Shown one piece after another: positions 1-8,999 of a DNA stretch of 64,000 nucleotides. Positions within the stretch are counted from its first letter, which is position 1; the number at the start of each line of letters is the position of its first letter. The notes under the pieces are model-generated. The model was not told where the DNA came from and did no database searches. It saw only the letters and a program-made list of their open reading frames with translations. This DNA is from Micromonospora phaseoli (GTDB lineage: Bacteria > Actinomycetota > Actinomycetes > Mycobacteriales > Micromonosporaceae). Location of the stretch: contig NZ_FNYV01000005.1 in assembly GCF_900109115.1 (NCBI RefSeq), forward strand, positions 377,509 through 441,508. The letters run 5' to 3'. Both the position numbers and the translations under genes were made by a program.

Positions 1-31
1 CAGCGCCTCTGAGGCGGAGGGCGGCGACGAC

Positions 32-229
32 ATGGAGATGACCGGCGCCCGCTGGCGCACCGCCACCCGCAGCAGCAACAACGGCGGCGACTGTGTCGAG
101 GTGGCCGACAACCTGCCCGGCCGGGTCCTGGTGCGCGACAGCAAAGCCCGCGACGGCGGCACCCTGGCCGTCACCCCGACCGCCTGGCGCGCCTTTGTCG
201 CCGCCACCGCGCACCGGTCCACCGACTGA
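32..229 (+). CDS. DUF397 domain protein
   Basis: A 65-residue protein that is almost entirely a DUF397 domain: a W-R-x-A/S-x-R-S-x-N-x-G-x-C-V-E-V segment, then VLVRDSK, then a W-x-x-F-V end. DUF397 proteins are small actinobacterial proteins usually encoded directly after a helix-turn-helix (XRE) regulator, with which they form regulatory pairs; that partner would lie left of the window and is not visible. A GGAGG 11 nt before the ATG supports the start, and 65 residues is the normal family length. Specific role unknown. Confidence 0.8.
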   Translation: MEMTGARWRTATRSSNNGGDCVEVADNLPGRVLVRDSKARDGGTLAVTPTAWRAFVAATAHRSTD

Positions 230-242
230 TCGCCCATCGCCC

Positions 243-293
243 ACCCCGACTGATCGCCCACCCCGACTGATCGCCCACCCCGGTCGGTCGCCC
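243..293. repeat. 17-bp tandem repeat array
   Basis: Two perfect tandem copies of ACCCCGACTGATCGCCC (243-259, 260-276) are followed by a degenerate third (277-293), with a partial copy just upstream at about 221-237 across the end of the DUF397 gene. The array lies between the DUF397 gene and the convergent Lrp-family gene. It looks like a local slippage repeat; no function can be assigned. Confidence 0.8.
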
Positions 294-376
294 GCCCGGT
301 TGATCGACTCCGTTCCGCCGAAATGGCGGGGTCGTTGGCGACGGGATACCCCCATCCCGCCGAACTGGCGTTGATC

Positions 377-432
377 AAGCCAGCCAGTCGGTCAGCAAGC
401 CAGCCAGTCGGTCAGCAAGCCAGCCGGTCAGC
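377..432. repeat. 20-bp tandem repeat array
   Basis: Two perfect copies of AAGCCAGCCAGTCGGTCAGC (377-396, 397-416) and a 16-nt truncated third (417-432) end one base before the stop codon of the Lrp-family gene on the minus strand. Its sequence differs from the array at 243-293. It may simply be slippage DNA. Confidence 0.8.
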
Positions 433-433
433 G

Positions 434-946
434 TCAGGCGGTGCCCCAGGTGTAGGTCTGCTTGCGTAGCTTGAGGTAGACGAACGCCTCGGTCGACAGC
501 ACGCCGGGGACCGCGCGCAGCCGTTGCAGGATCTCCAGCAGGTGCTCGTCGTTGCGGCAGACCACCTCCGCCAGCAGGTCGAACGAGCCGGCGGTGATCA
601 CCACGTAGTCGATCTCGTCGAGTTCGGCGATGCGGTCGGCCACGCTCTCCAGGTCACCGTCGGTGCGCAGACCGATCATGGCCTGCCGGGGGAACCCGAG
701 CTGGAGCGGATCGGTCACCGCGACGATCTGCATCACCCCGGCGTCGAGCAGACGCTGTACGCGCTGGCGTACCGCCGCCTCGGAGAGCCCCACCGCCTTG
801 CCGATGGTGGCGTACGGGCGGCGACCGTCCTCCTGCAACTGCTCGATGATCTGCTTCGCCACGTCGTCGAGCAGGGCGTGGCTCGCGCCCTCCCGCACGT
901 TCACCCGGCGCCCGCCGTTGCCGTTGTCCTGTTGCCGGTTCGTCAT
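434..946 (-). CDS. Lrp/AsnC family transcriptional regulator
   Basis: 170 residues. An AsnC-type winged helix (about residues 25-75, including AAVRQRVQRLLDAGVMQIVAV) is followed by an RAM/AsnC effector domain (about 85-160). These proteins are octameric DNA-binding regulators that respond to amino acids. It is divergent from the polyamine uptake operon, a common arrangement for a local regulator, and actinobacterial polyamine/GABA clusters often carry an Lrp gene at this place. GGGGAG six nt before the ATG supports the start. Effector unknown; a polyamine-derived amino acid or GABA is a guess from context. Confidence 0.9.
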   Translation of the reverse strand: MTNRQQDNGNGGRRVNVREGASHALLDDVAKQIIEQLQEDGRRPYATIGKAVGLSEAAVRQRVQRLLDAGVMQIVAVTDPLQLGFPRQAMIGLRTDGDLESVADRIAELDEIDYVVITAGSFDLLAEVVCRNDEHLLEILQRLRAVPGVLSTEAFVYLKLRKQTYTWGTA

Positions 947-1005
947 CGACCGCTCCCCATGTCCGTCACCGGGCTGAGCCTAATGCCAGCGGGCGGTCTG
1001 GCGTA

Positions 1006-1038
1006 ATTCGTCGTCCAGAGCTAATCCTGCAACGGAAT
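1006..1038. promoter_or_regulatory. Candidate Lrp operator (imperfect inverted repeat)
   Basis: In the divergent intergenic region, ATTCGTCGTCCAG (1006-1018) and CTGCAACGGAAT (1027-1038) form an imperfect inverted repeat: reading inward, each arm is ATTC(C)GTYGyCAG-like. Position and symmetry fit a site for the adjacent Lrp-family regulator controlling itself and potD. Assigned from position and symmetry only. Confidence 0.35.
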
Positions 1039-1149
1039 CCCTTGTGAGTGAGGTTTGCTCATGTCAGGATCAGTCGTCCATCGCCATTGACCTCCAGCCG
1101 GCGCGCCACCCCCGTCCCGCCGCCGACGATCACCCATAGGAGTCGTCAC

Positions 1150-2334
1150 ATGCGTAGTGCCTTCCGGCCGCTGACCCGGCGGGGTCTGCTCACCGGCACC
1201 CTCGGCTCGGCCGCGCTGCTCGCCGCCGGTGGCACCCTGGCCGGCTGCGGCACCCCCGGGGCGCAGCAGACCGAGGCTGGCTGTGTCAGCGAGGACCTGT
1301 CCGGTACGGAGAAGACGCTGGCCTTCTCCAACTGGCCGCAGTACATGGACGTGGACGACGACGACGAGTCGAAGCGCCCCACCCTGGACGGGTTCGTCAG
1401 CAAGACGGGCATCCAGGTGAACTACACCGAGGACGTCAACGACAACAACGAGTTCTTCGGGAAGGTGCAGAACCAGCTCGCCGCCTGTCAGAGCACCGGG
1501 CGGGACGTCATGGTGCTCACCGACTGGATGGCCGCCCGGATGATCCGGCTCGGCTGGATCCAGAAGCTCGACAAGGCGAAGCTGCCCAACGTCGAGGCCA
1601 ACCTGCTGCCGTCGCTGCGCAACCGCTCCTTCGACGCGGAGAGCCAGCTGGCCATTCCGTGGCAGTCCGGCCTTGCCGGGCTCGCCTACAACGGCCGGGT
1701 GGCCAAGGAGATCCGTACCGTCGACGAACTGCTCACCCGGGCCGACCTCAAGGGCAAGGTGACCGCGCTCAGCGAGATGCGCGACACCATGGGCCTGCTG
1801 ATGATGTCGAACGGCCACAACCCGGCGGACTTCACCGCCAGCCAGTTCGACGACGCCCTCAACAAGCTCAAGCGGGCCGTCGACTCCGGGCAGATCCGCC
1901 GGTTCACCGGCAACGACTACGCCCCGGACCTGGCCAAGGGGGACATCGCCGCGTGTATCGGCTGGTCCGGCGACGTCGTCCAGCTCGGCTTCGACGACGA
2001 CCAGATCAAGTTCGTGGTGCCCGACTCGGGCGTGATGCTCTGGTCGGACAACATGCTCGTGCCGAACCGGGCCACCCACAAGGCCAACGCCGAAGAGGTG
2101 ATCAACTACTACTACGACCCGGCGGTCGCCGCCCAACTCGCCGCGTACGTCAACTACATCTGCCCCGTCCAGGGCGCGCAGGCGGAGATGGAGAAGATCG
2201 ACCCGGAGCTGGCCGCCAACCCGCTGATCTTCCCGGACGAGGCCATGCTCACCACGTCGCGGGTCTTCATGGCGCTGGACGAGCAGCAGGAGCGTGAGTA
2301 CGAGGGCAAGTTCCAGCAGGTTATCGGAGCGTGA
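1150..2334 (+). CDS. potD: Polyamine ABC transporter substrate-binding lipoprotein (PotD-like)
   Basis: 394 residues, the extracellular spermidine/putrescine-binding component. The N-terminus has a twin-arginine pair (R10-R11), a hydrophobic stretch and a lipobox LAGC (Cys33), so it is probably exported, possibly by Tat, and lipid-anchored. The body is a bacterial solute-binding fold, with FSNWPQYMD near the start of the mature domain as in PotD/PotF proteins. I chose ATG 1150 because AGGAG lies 7 nt upstream and the signal peptide begins there; upstream in-frame codons only add unlikely sequence. First gene of a tight operon; its stop overlaps the potA start region. Confidence 0.92.
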   Translation: MRSAFRPLTRRGLLTGTLGSAALLAAGGTLAGCGTPGAQQTEAGCVSEDLSGTEKTLAFSNWPQYMDVDDDDESKRPTLDGFVSKTGIQVNYTEDVNDNNEFFGKVQNQLAACQSTGRDVMVLTDWMAARMIRLGWIQKLDKAKLPNVEANLLPSLRNRSFDAESQLAIPWQSGLAGLAYNGRVAKEIRTVDELLTRADLKGKVTALSEMRDTMGLLMMSNGHNPADFTASQFDDALNKLKRAVDSGQIRRFTGNDYAPDLAKGDIAACIGWSGDVVQLGFDDDQIKFVVPDSGVMLWSDNMLVPNRATHKANAEEVINYYYDPAVAAQLAAYVNYICPVQGAQAEMEKIDPELAANPLIFPDEAMLTTSRVFMALDEQQEREYEGKFQQVIGA

Positions 2335-2336
2335 CG

Positions 2337-3488
2337 ATGGCACCGGAGACTCCGGCCGGCGACCTGAGGCTGGCCAACCTCACCAAGACCTTCGGCGCCT
2401 TCACCGCAGTCGACGACCTGAGTCTGACCGTGCCACAAGGCTCCTTCTTCGCCCTGCTCGGCGCGTCCGGCTGCGGCAAGACCACCACCCTGCGGATGAT
2501 CGCCGGCCTGGAGGAGCCGACCAGCGGGCAGGTGCTGCTCGCCGACCGGGACATCGCCCGACTACGCCCGTACAAGCGGCCCGTCAACACGGTGTTCCAG
2601 AGCTACGCGCTCTTCCCGCACCTGGACATCTTCGAGAACGTGGCCTTCGGGCTACGCCGGCGCGGCATCCGTTCGGTCGACGGGCAGGTCCGCGAGATGC
2701 TGTCGCTGGTGCAGCTCGACGGGTACGAGCGGCGGCGTCCCGCCCAGCTCTCCGGCGGCCAGCAGCAGCGGGTCGCGCTGGCCCGGGCACTGATCAACCA
2801 GCCTCAGGTGCTGCTGCTCGACGAGCCGCTCGGCGCGCTCGATCTCAAACTGCGCCGCCAGATGCAGATCGAACTCAAGCGCATCCAGACCGAGGTCGGC
2901 ATCACCTTCGTGCACGTCACCCACGACCAGGAGGAGGCCATGACGATGGCCGACACGGTCGCGGTGATGAACGCCGGGCGGATCGAGCAGCTCGGCGCGC
3001 CGGCCGAGATCTACGAGTTCCCGGCGACCGCGTTCGTGGCCAACTTCCTCGGCCAGTCCAACCTCATCGCCGGTGAGACCACCGGCGGCAACGGTGGCGA
3101 CCTGCTGGTCACCGTGCACGGCTCGCGGTTCTCGGTGCCCGCCCGCCGGTCCCGCGCCGACCAGGGTCCGGTCCACCTCGGGGTACGCCCCGAGAAGCTG
3201 CACCTGGTCCGCTCCGCCGACGAGGTGCCCGCCGGCAGCCAGCACCTCGACGGGACCATCACCGACGCCTCCTACGTCGGGGTCAGCACGCAGTACCTGC
3301 TGCGCACCGGCTGGGGCACCGAGTTGAGCGTCTTCGCCGCCAACAGCGGCAGCCAGCAGCGGTTCGCCCCGGGCGACCGGGCCGTGGCGTACTGGGATCC
3401 GGGGCACGCCTTCCTGCTCGGCCGGCACGCCGACGAGGACGACCGCACCACCGGAATCCTCGACGAGCCGGTGGGCACGTCCTCATGA
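2337..3488 (+). CDS. potA: Polyamine ABC transporter ATP-binding protein (PotA-like)
   Basis: 383 residues. Walker [10 protein letters not shown] (42-50), Q-loop, ABC signature LSGGQQQR (138-145), Walker B LLLDEP and a D-loop, followed by a C-terminal TOBE-type domain (about 270-360), as in PotA/spermidine importer ATPases. It powers import through the two permeases that follow. ATG 2337 has GGAG 7 nt upstream; a GTG at 2331 overlapping the potD stop (GTGA) is the alternative and adds two residues. Its stop overlaps potB by ATGA. Confidence 0.93.
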   Translation: MAPETPAGDLRLANLTKTFGAFTAVDDLSLTVPQGSFFALLGASGCGKTTTLRMIAGLEEPTSGQVLLADRDIARLRPYKRPVNTVFQSYALFPHLDIFENVAFGLRRRGIRSVDGQVREMLSLVQLDGYERRRPAQLSGGQQQRVALARALINQPQVLLLDEPLGALDLKLRRQMQIELKRIQTEVGITFVHVTHDQEEAMTMADTVAVMNAGRIEQLGAPAEIYEFPATAFVANFLGQSNLIAGETTGGNGGDLLVTVHGSRFSVPARRSRADQGPVHLGVRPEKLHLVRSADEVPAGSQHLDGTITDASYVGVSTQYLLRTGWGTELSVFAANSGSQQRFAPGDRAVAYWDPGHAFLLGRHADEDDRTTGILDEPVGTSS

Positions 3489-4399
3489 GCGCGTTGGCTC
3501 ACGTACCCACCGCCTCGGGGCAGCCGGTGTCGCCGCCGCCGGCTGCCCGCCGAGGTCGACACCGGCTCCTGCCGTACCTGCTGCTGCTGCCCGGCGCGGC
3601 CTGGCTGTTCCTCTTCTTCGCCGTGCCGCTGGTGCAGCTAGCCGCCGCCAGCCTCTACGACCCCACCGGCTCGCTCTCCACCGGGTACGCGCTGACCTGG
3701 GCCTTCGGTAACTACCCGACCGCGTTGCAGGCGTACTGGCCGCAGTTCGGCCGGTCGTTCCTCTACGCCGGCATCGCGCTGGTGCTGGCGCTGCTGATGG
3801 GCTACCCGTTGGCGTACGCGATCGCGCAGAAGGCCGGCCGGTGGAAGAACCTGCTGCTGGTCTGCGTGATAGCCCCGATGTTCACCAGCTTCCTGGTGCG
3901 CACGCTGGCCTGGAAGACGATCCTGTCGGACAACGGCTGGCTGGTCGGGCTGCTGCGCGACGTGCACCTGCTCGGCCCCGACGGGCGGCTGCTGGCCACC
4001 CCGATCGCGGTGGTGCTCGGCCTGACGTACAACTTCCTGCCGTTCCTGGTGCTGCCGCTGTACGCCAGCCTGGAGCGGCTCGACTACCGGCTGCTGGAGG
4101 CCGCCAGCGACCTGTACGCCAGCCCACTCAAGACGTTCCGTCGGGTCACCCTGCCGCTGTCGATGCCCGGCCTGATCGCCGGCACGCTGCTCTTCTTCAT
4201 CCCGGCGACCGGCGACTACATCAACGCCGAACTGCTGGGCACGCCGAAGGAATACATGATCGGAAACGTCATCGACTCGGCGTTCCTGGTCCGGCTGGAC
4301 TACCCGCAGGGCGCGGCGCTGTCGTTCCTGCTGATGTCGGCGATCCTCGTGGTCGTCTTCGTCTACCTCCGCCGCGCCGGTACGGAGGAAGTCCTATGA
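3485..4399 (+). CDS. potB: Polyamine ABC transporter permease (PotB-like)
   Basis: 304 residues, about six transmembrane segments, starting with PYLLLLPGAAWLFLFF near residue 30. The EAA loop characteristic of binding-protein-dependent permeases is visible (EAASDLYASPLKTFRRVTLP), which docks on PotA. The gene overlaps potA and potC by 4 nt each (ATGA), indicating translational coupling. Confidence 0.92.
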   Translation: MSALAHVPTASGQPVSPPPAARRGRHRLLPYLLLLPGAAWLFLFFAVPLVQLAAASLYDPTGSLSTGYALTWAFGNYPTALQAYWPQFGRSFLYAGIALVLALLMGYPLAYAIAQKAGRWKNLLLVCVIAPMFTSFLVRTLAWKTILSDNGWLVGLLRDVHLLGPDGRLLATPIAVVLGLTYNFLPFLVLPLYASLERLDYRLLEAASDLYASPLKTFRRVTLPLSMPGLIAGTLLFFIPATGDYINAELLGTPKEYMIGNVIDSAFLVRLDYPQGAALSFLLMSAILVVVFVYLRRAGTEEVL

Positions 4400-5229
4400 G
4401 GGTGTCGCGGTGGTTCGCCCAGCACTGGGTGATGGGCGTGGCGCTGCTGGTGCTCGGCTACCTGTTCCTGCCGATCGCCGTGGTCGCCGGGCTGTCGTTC
4501 AACCGGCCGTCCAGCCGGCTGTCCTACGACTTCAACGAGTTCACCCTCGACAACTGGCGCAACCCGTGCGCCACCTCCGACATGTGCGACGCGGTGCTGC
4601 GCAGCGTGCAGATCGGCTTCCTCGCCACCGTGGCGGCCACCGTGCTCGGCACGCTGATGGCGTTCGCCCTGGTCCGACACCGGTTCCGGGGCCGGTCCGG
4701 GCTCAACGTGCTGATCTTCCTGCCGATGGCCACGCCGGAGCTGGTGATGGGCACCTCGCTGCTCGCCCTCTTCGTCTCCGGTGGGGTGCCGCTCGGCTTC
4801 TGGACCATCGTCATCGCCCACGTGATGTTCTGCGTGTCGTTCGTGGTGGTCACCGTGAAGGCGCGGCTGAGCGGCATGGACCGGCGGCTGGAAGAGGCCG
4901 CGATGGACCTGTACGCCAGCGAATGGCAGACGTTCCGGCGGGTCACCCTGCCGCTGGTGTTGCCCGGCATCGTGGCCGCCGCTCTGCTGGCGTTCTCGCT
5001 CAGCTTCGACGACTTCATCATCACGAACTTCAACTCGGGTACCACCGTCACGTTCCCGATGTACGTCTGGGGCGCCGCCCAGCGGGGCATCCCACCACAG
5101 GTCAACGTCATCGGCACGGCCATGTTCGGCATCGCGCTGCTGCTGGTGCTGGCCAGTTCGATGCGCGGCCGGAAGGCCCGGCGGGCGGCGATCGCGACTG
5201 CCGTGCCCGGTGCGACAAGCCGGTCATGA
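4396..5229 (+). CDS. potC: Polyamine ABC transporter permease (PotC-like)
   Basis: 277 residues, hydrophobic from residue 12 onward with about six membrane segments. EAA loop EEAAMDLYASEWQTFRRVTL closely matches the one in the upstream permease, as expected of the PotB/PotC pair. Start ATG 4396 overlaps the potB stop and has GGAGGA 7 nt upstream. The stop overlaps the oxidase start (ATGA). Confidence 0.92.
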   Translation: MRVSRWFAQHWVMGVALLVLGYLFLPIAVVAGLSFNRPSSRLSYDFNEFTLDNWRNPCATSDMCDAVLRSVQIGFLATVAATVLGTLMAFALVRHRFRGRSGLNVLIFLPMATPELVMGTSLLALFVSGGVPLGFWTIVIAHVMFCVSFVVVTVKARLSGMDRRLEEAAMDLYASEWQTFRRVTLPLVLPGIVAAALLAFSLSFDDFIITNFNSGTTVTFPMYVWGAAQRGIPPQVNVIGTAMFGIALLLVLASSMRGRKARRAAIATAVPGATSRS

Positions 5230-6638
5230 CCGCCGCGCATCCCGCCCTGGCCGACGCGGCGCGCGTGCCGTACTGGCTGGACCGGCCCGAGCGTCCCGAC
5301 CCGCTGCCGCCGCTGGCCGGCCCGACCAGCGCCGACCTGCTGGTCGTCGGTGGCGGCTACAGCGGCCTGTGGGCCGCGCTGCTGGCCCGGCAGGCCGACC
5401 CTGGGCGGGAGGTGCTGCTGGTCGAGGCGGGCACCTGCGGCTGGGCGGCATCCGGGCGCAACGGCGGGTTCTGTGCCGCCTCGCTGACCCACGGGCTGGC
5501 CAACGGGGCGCAGCGGTTCCCCGGCGAGATCGACGAGCTGGAACGGCTCGGCCGGGAGAACCTCGCCGCGATCGAGGCCACCGTGGCAGAGCACCGGATC
5601 GACTGCGACTTCGAGCGCACCGGCGAACTGGCCGTGGCGGTCGAGCCGTACCAGCTCGCCGGGCTGGCGCAGGACGCGGCCCTGGCCCGCCGGTACGGCC
5701 ACGACGTGACCCTGCTCGACCGCGAGCAGGTACGCGCCGAGGTGAACTCGCCGACGTACCTCGGCGGGTTGTCCGACCGCGACCGGGTGGCGATGCTCGA
5801 CCCGGCGCGGCTGGCCTGGGGGTTGCGCCGGGCCTGCCTCGACGCGGGGGTGCGGATCCACGAACACACCCGGGTCACCGGTCTGCGCCGCGACGGCGGC
5901 GCGCTGCACGCGCGTACCGTCGGCGCCGACGACCTGCCCGGGTCGGTGCGGGCCGGTCGGGTGGTGCTGGCCACCAACGCCTTCCCGCCGCTGCTGCGCC
6001 GGCTGCGGGCCTGGACCGTGCCGGTGTACGACTACGCGCTGATGACCGAGCCGCTGCGCCCCGAGCAGCGGGCCGCCGTCGGCTGGCGCAACCGGCAGGG
6101 GCTGACGGACACCGGCAACCAGTTCCACTACTACCGGATCACCGGTGACAACCGGATCCTCTTCGGCGGCTACGACGCCGTCTACCACTACGGCAACCGG
6201 GTGGCACCGGCACTGGAACAGCGGGAGGCGACCTTCGCCGCCCTCGCCGAGCACTTCTTCGCCACCTTCCCGCAGCTTGACGGCCTCCGGTTCAGCCACC
6301 GGTGGGGCGGGGTGATCGACACCTGCACCCGGTTCTGCCCGTTCTTCGGCACCGCCTACGACGGCCGGCTGGCCTACGCGGCCGGGTACACCGGGCTGGG
6401 TGTCGGCGCGACCCGGTTCGGTGCCCGGGTGATGCTCGACCTGCTCGACGGCGCGGACACCCCGCTGACCCGGCTCGGTCTGGTCCGCGACAAGCCGCTG
6501 CCGTTCCCGCCCGAGCCGGTTCGCGCGGCCGGTATCGGGCTAACCCGTTGGTCCCTGGCCCGCGCCGACGCCCGACAGGGGCGGCGCAACCTCTGGCTCC
6601 GTACGCTCGATCGGCTTGGTTTGGGGTTCGATTCCTGA
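5226..6638 (+). CDS. FAD-dependent amine oxidoreductase (DAO family, PuuB-like)
   Basis: 470 residues. An N-terminal Rossmann FAD site DLLVVGGGYSGLWAAL (glycines at 42-47) and the AASGRNGGF motif typical of the DAO/PuuB branch, where this segment lies on the flavin. PuuB oxidises gamma-glutamylputrescine; related enzymes oxidise other amines or sarcosine. Position inside a polyamine importer operon (4-nt overlap with potC) argues that it oxidises an imported polyamine or derivative to an aldehyde. No gamma-glutamylputrescine synthetase is present in the window, so free amine may be the substrate. Confidence 0.85.
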   Translation: MTAAHPALADAARVPYWLDRPERPDPLPPLAGPTSADLLVVGGGYSGLWAALLARQADPGREVLLVEAGTCGWAASGRNGGFCAASLTHGLANGAQRFPGEIDELERLGRENLAAIEATVAEHRIDCDFERTGELAVAVEPYQLAGLAQDAALARRYGHDVTLLDREQVRAEVNSPTYLGGLSDRDRVAMLDPARLAWGLRRACLDAGVRIHEHTRVTGLRRDGGALHARTVGADDLPGSVRAGRVVLATNAFPPLLRRLRAWTVPVYDYALMTEPLRPEQRAAVGWRNRQGLTDTGNQFHYYRITGDNRILFGGYDAVYHYGNRVAPALEQREATFAALAEHFFATFPQLDGLRFSHRWGGVIDTCTRFCPFFGTAYDGRLAYAAGYTGLGVGATRFGARVMLDLLDGADTPLTRLGLVRDKPLPFPPEPVRAAGIGLTRWSLARADARQGRRNLWLRTLDRLGLGFDS

Positions 6639-7840
6639 TGCGCATCCTGCTCATCGGCGCCGGTGGCGTCGGCTCCGCCGTCGTCGCCATCGCGGCCCGG
6701 CGCGCGTTCTTCGAGACCATGGTGGTCGCCGACCACGACGCCGGCCGGGCGGAGCGGGCGGTCGCCGGCCAGGATTCCCGCTTCGTCGCCGTCACGGTCG
6801 ACGCGGCCTCGGCGGAGGCGGTCGCCGCGCTCTGCGCCGAGCACCGGATCACCCACGTGCTGAACGCGGTCGACCCACGCTTCGTCATGCCGATCTTCAA
6901 CGGGGCGTACGCGGGCGGCGCGGACTACCTCGACATGGCGATGTCGCTGTCCCGCCCGCACCCTGATCGTCCGTACGTGGAGACCGGCGTCAAGCTCGGC
7001 GACGAGCAGTTCGCGGTGGCCGATCGGTGGCAGACCGCCGGCCGGCTGGCCCTGTGTGGCATCGGCGTCGAACCGGGACTCTCCGACGTCTTCGCCCGGT
7101 ACGCGGCCGACGAACTGTTCGACGAGATCGACGAGATCGGGGTTCGGGACGGCGCGAACCTGACCGTGGACGGCTACGACTTCGCGCCGTCGTTCTCCAT
7201 CTGGACCACCATCGAGGAGTGTCTCAACCCGCCCGTGGTCTGGGAGGCCGGCCGGGGCTGGTACACCACCGAGCCGTTCAGCGAACCAGAGGTGTTCCAC
7301 TTCCCCGCGGGCATCGGGCCGGTCGAGTGCGTCAACGTGGAGCACGAGGAGGTCCTGCTCATCCCGCGCTGGGTGCCGGCGAAGCGGGTCACCTTCAAGT
7401 ACGGCCTCGGCGGTGAGTTCATCGAGGTGCTCAGGACGCTGCACAAGCTCGGCCTGGACTCGGCGTCACCGGTGCGGGTAGGTGAGGTGTCCGTGTCGCC
7501 CCGCGACGTGGTGGCCGCCTGCCTGCCCGACCCGGCCACCCTCGGCGACCGGATGCGCGGCAAGACCTGCGCCGGTACGTGGGTTCGCGGAACCGGCCGC
7601 GACGGCCGGCCGCGTGAGGTCTACCTGTACCACGTGGTCGACAACGAGTGGTCGATGAGCGAGTACGGCCACCAGGCGGTGGTCTGGCAGACCGCCGTGA
7701 ACCCGGTCGTCGCCCTGGAACTGCTCGCCACCGGCGCGTGGTCGGGTGCCGGCGTGCTCGGTCCCGAGGCGCTGCCGCCGAAGCCGTTCCTCGACCTGCT
7801 GACCGGCTATGGCGCACCGTGGGGGATGGAAGAACGTTGA
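6638..7840 (+). CDS. Saccharopine dehydrogenase family protein
   Basis: 400 residues. The N-terminus is a Rossmann nucleotide site (MRILLIGAGGVG, glycines 7-12), followed by a saccharopine-dehydrogenase-type catalytic half (CGIGVEPGLSDVFARYAADE, then YLYHVVDN further on). The family includes saccharopine, lysine-6- and carboxynorspermidine dehydrogenases, all acting on secondary amines or imines. The start overlaps the oxidase stop (TGATG). In this operon a role in handling an imine or aminoaldehyde made by the oxidase is plausible, but the substrate cannot be read from the sequence. Confidence 0.8.
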   Translation: MRILLIGAGGVGSAVVAIAARRAFFETMVVADHDAGRAERAVAGQDSRFVAVTVDAASAEAVAALCAEHRITHVLNAVDPRFVMPIFNGAYAGGADYLDMAMSLSRPHPDRPYVETGVKLGDEQFAVADRWQTAGRLALCGIGVEPGLSDVFARYAADELFDEIDEIGVRDGANLTVDGYDFAPSFSIWTTIEECLNPPVVWEAGRGWYTTEPFSEPEVFHFPAGIGPVECVNVEHEEVLLIPRWVPAKRVTFKYGLGGEFIEVLRTLHKLGLDSASPVRVGEVSVSPRDVVAACLPDPATLGDRMRGKTCAGTWVRGTGRDGRPREVYLYHVVDNEWSMSEYGHQAVVWQTAVNPVVALELLATGAWSGAGVLGPEALPPKPFLDLLTGYGAPWGMEER

Positions 7841-7854
7841 CGGTTGGAGGAGCG

Positions 7855-8868
7855 GTGACCCGTTACGGCCCGATGTTCGGCCCCGACGTGACCTTCCTCG
7901 GCGTGCCGCCCTGCACCATCGAGGAGCCGGTGACGTACGCCGACGCCGACGTGATCATCGTCGGCGCACCCTTCGACGGCGGCACCTCGCACCGGCCCGG
8001 CACCCGGTTCGGCCCGTCGGCCATCCGGCAGGCCTGCTACCTGCCGCACGACGGCTCCCGGCCATCCCTCGCGTTGCGCGTCGACGCGCTGCGCGACCTC
8101 TGCGTCTACGACGCCGGAGACGTGGAGATGTTCTCCGGTGACATCGAGCGGTCGCTGGCCGCCCTGGAAACGGCGGTGTACGCGGTCGCCTCGGCCGGGG
8201 CGATCCCCGTCGTGCTCGGCGGCGACCACTCGATCGCACTGCCCGACGCCACCGGGGTGGCCCGTCACCACGGGCTCGGCCGGGTCTCGCTGGTGCACTT
8301 CGACGCGCACGCCGACACCGGGGACATCGAGTTCGGTTCACTGCACGGGCACGGCCAGCCGATGCGCCGACTCATCGAGTCCGGCGCGGTACGCGGCGAC
8401 CGCTTCCTCCAGATCGGCCTGCGCGGCTACTGGCCGGGGCCCTCGACGCTGACGTGGATGGCGCAGCAGCGGATGCGCTCGTACGAGATGACCGAGATCG
8501 TGGCGCGCGGCCTGGACCCCTGCCTCACCGAGGCGTTCACCATCGCGACCGACGAGTGCGAGGGCGTCTTCCTCTCCGTCGACGTGGACGTGGTCGACCC
8601 GGGTATGGCGCCCGGCACCGGCACCCCCGAACCGGGCGGCTTCACCTCACGGCAACTGCTCGACGCGGTACGCCGGGTCTGCTACGAACTCCCCGTGGTC
8701 GGTGTCGACGTGGTCGAGGTCGCCCCGCCCTACGACCACGCCGACATCACCGCCTACCTCGGCAACCGGGTGGTCCTGGAGGCGCTGTCCGCCATCGCCC
8801 GCCGCCGCCGCGACGCCGCCGGCGGCCCACCCTGGGACCCCACCCAACCCCTCCTCGACGCCCGCTGA
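7855..8868 (+). CDS. speB: Agmatinase/ureohydrolase family protein
   Basis: 337 residues with the three manganese-binding signatures of the arginase family: GGDHS (His125), DAHAD (150-154) and SVDVDVVDP (Asp243, Asp245). Members hydrolyse guanidino compounds: agmatine to putrescine plus urea, or guanidinobutyrate to GABA plus urea. Either would feed the downstream GABA route. GTG 7855 is chosen with GGAGG four nt upstream; TTG 7837 and ATG 7873 are alternatives. It ends the polyamine operon, 14 nt after the preceding stop. Agmatinase versus guanidinobutyrase cannot be settled here. Confidence 0.87.
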   Translation: MTRYGPMFGPDVTFLGVPPCTIEEPVTYADADVIIVGAPFDGGTSHRPGTRFGPSAIRQACYLPHDGSRPSLALRVDALRDLCVYDAGDVEMFSGDIERSLAALETAVYAVASAGAIPVVLGGDHSIALPDATGVARHHGLGRVSLVHFDAHADTGDIEFGSLHGHGQPMRRLIESGAVRGDRFLQIGLRGYWPGPSTLTWMAQQRMRSYEMTEIVARGLDPCLTEAFTIATDECEGVFLSVDVDVVDPGMAPGTGTPEPGGFTSRQLLDAVRRVCYELPVVGVDVVEVAPPYDHADITAYLGNRVVLEALSAIARRRRDAAGGPPWDPTQPLLDAR

Positions 8869-8920
8869 GCGCGGGCCGGCTCGTCCTTTCCGCCGGAGCA
8901 CGGCTGTCGACCGACCTTCT

Positions 8921-8996
8921 CGTCGATCATGCAGTTGTGGTTGCCCTTATGCACCTTATGGGGCTTTTGTTAGGTGCCACAACTGCATGATCGACG
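8921..8996 (-). repeat. Hairpin element, copy A (inverted orientation)
   Basis: A perfect 20-bp inverted repeat: CGTCGATCATGCAGTTGTGG (8921-8940) and its complement (8977-8996) around a 36-nt loop. The reverse complement of the loop matches the loop of copy C (63622-63701) at 28 of 36 positions, so this is the same element in the opposite orientation. The loop itself is conserved (ACAAAAG, CATAAG and GGCAA blocks), not only the arms. It lies between the agmatinase and the DUF559 gene. Not a simple terminator: no T-run, and the family recurs elsewhere. Confidence 0.85.
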
Positions 8997-8999
8997 GGG

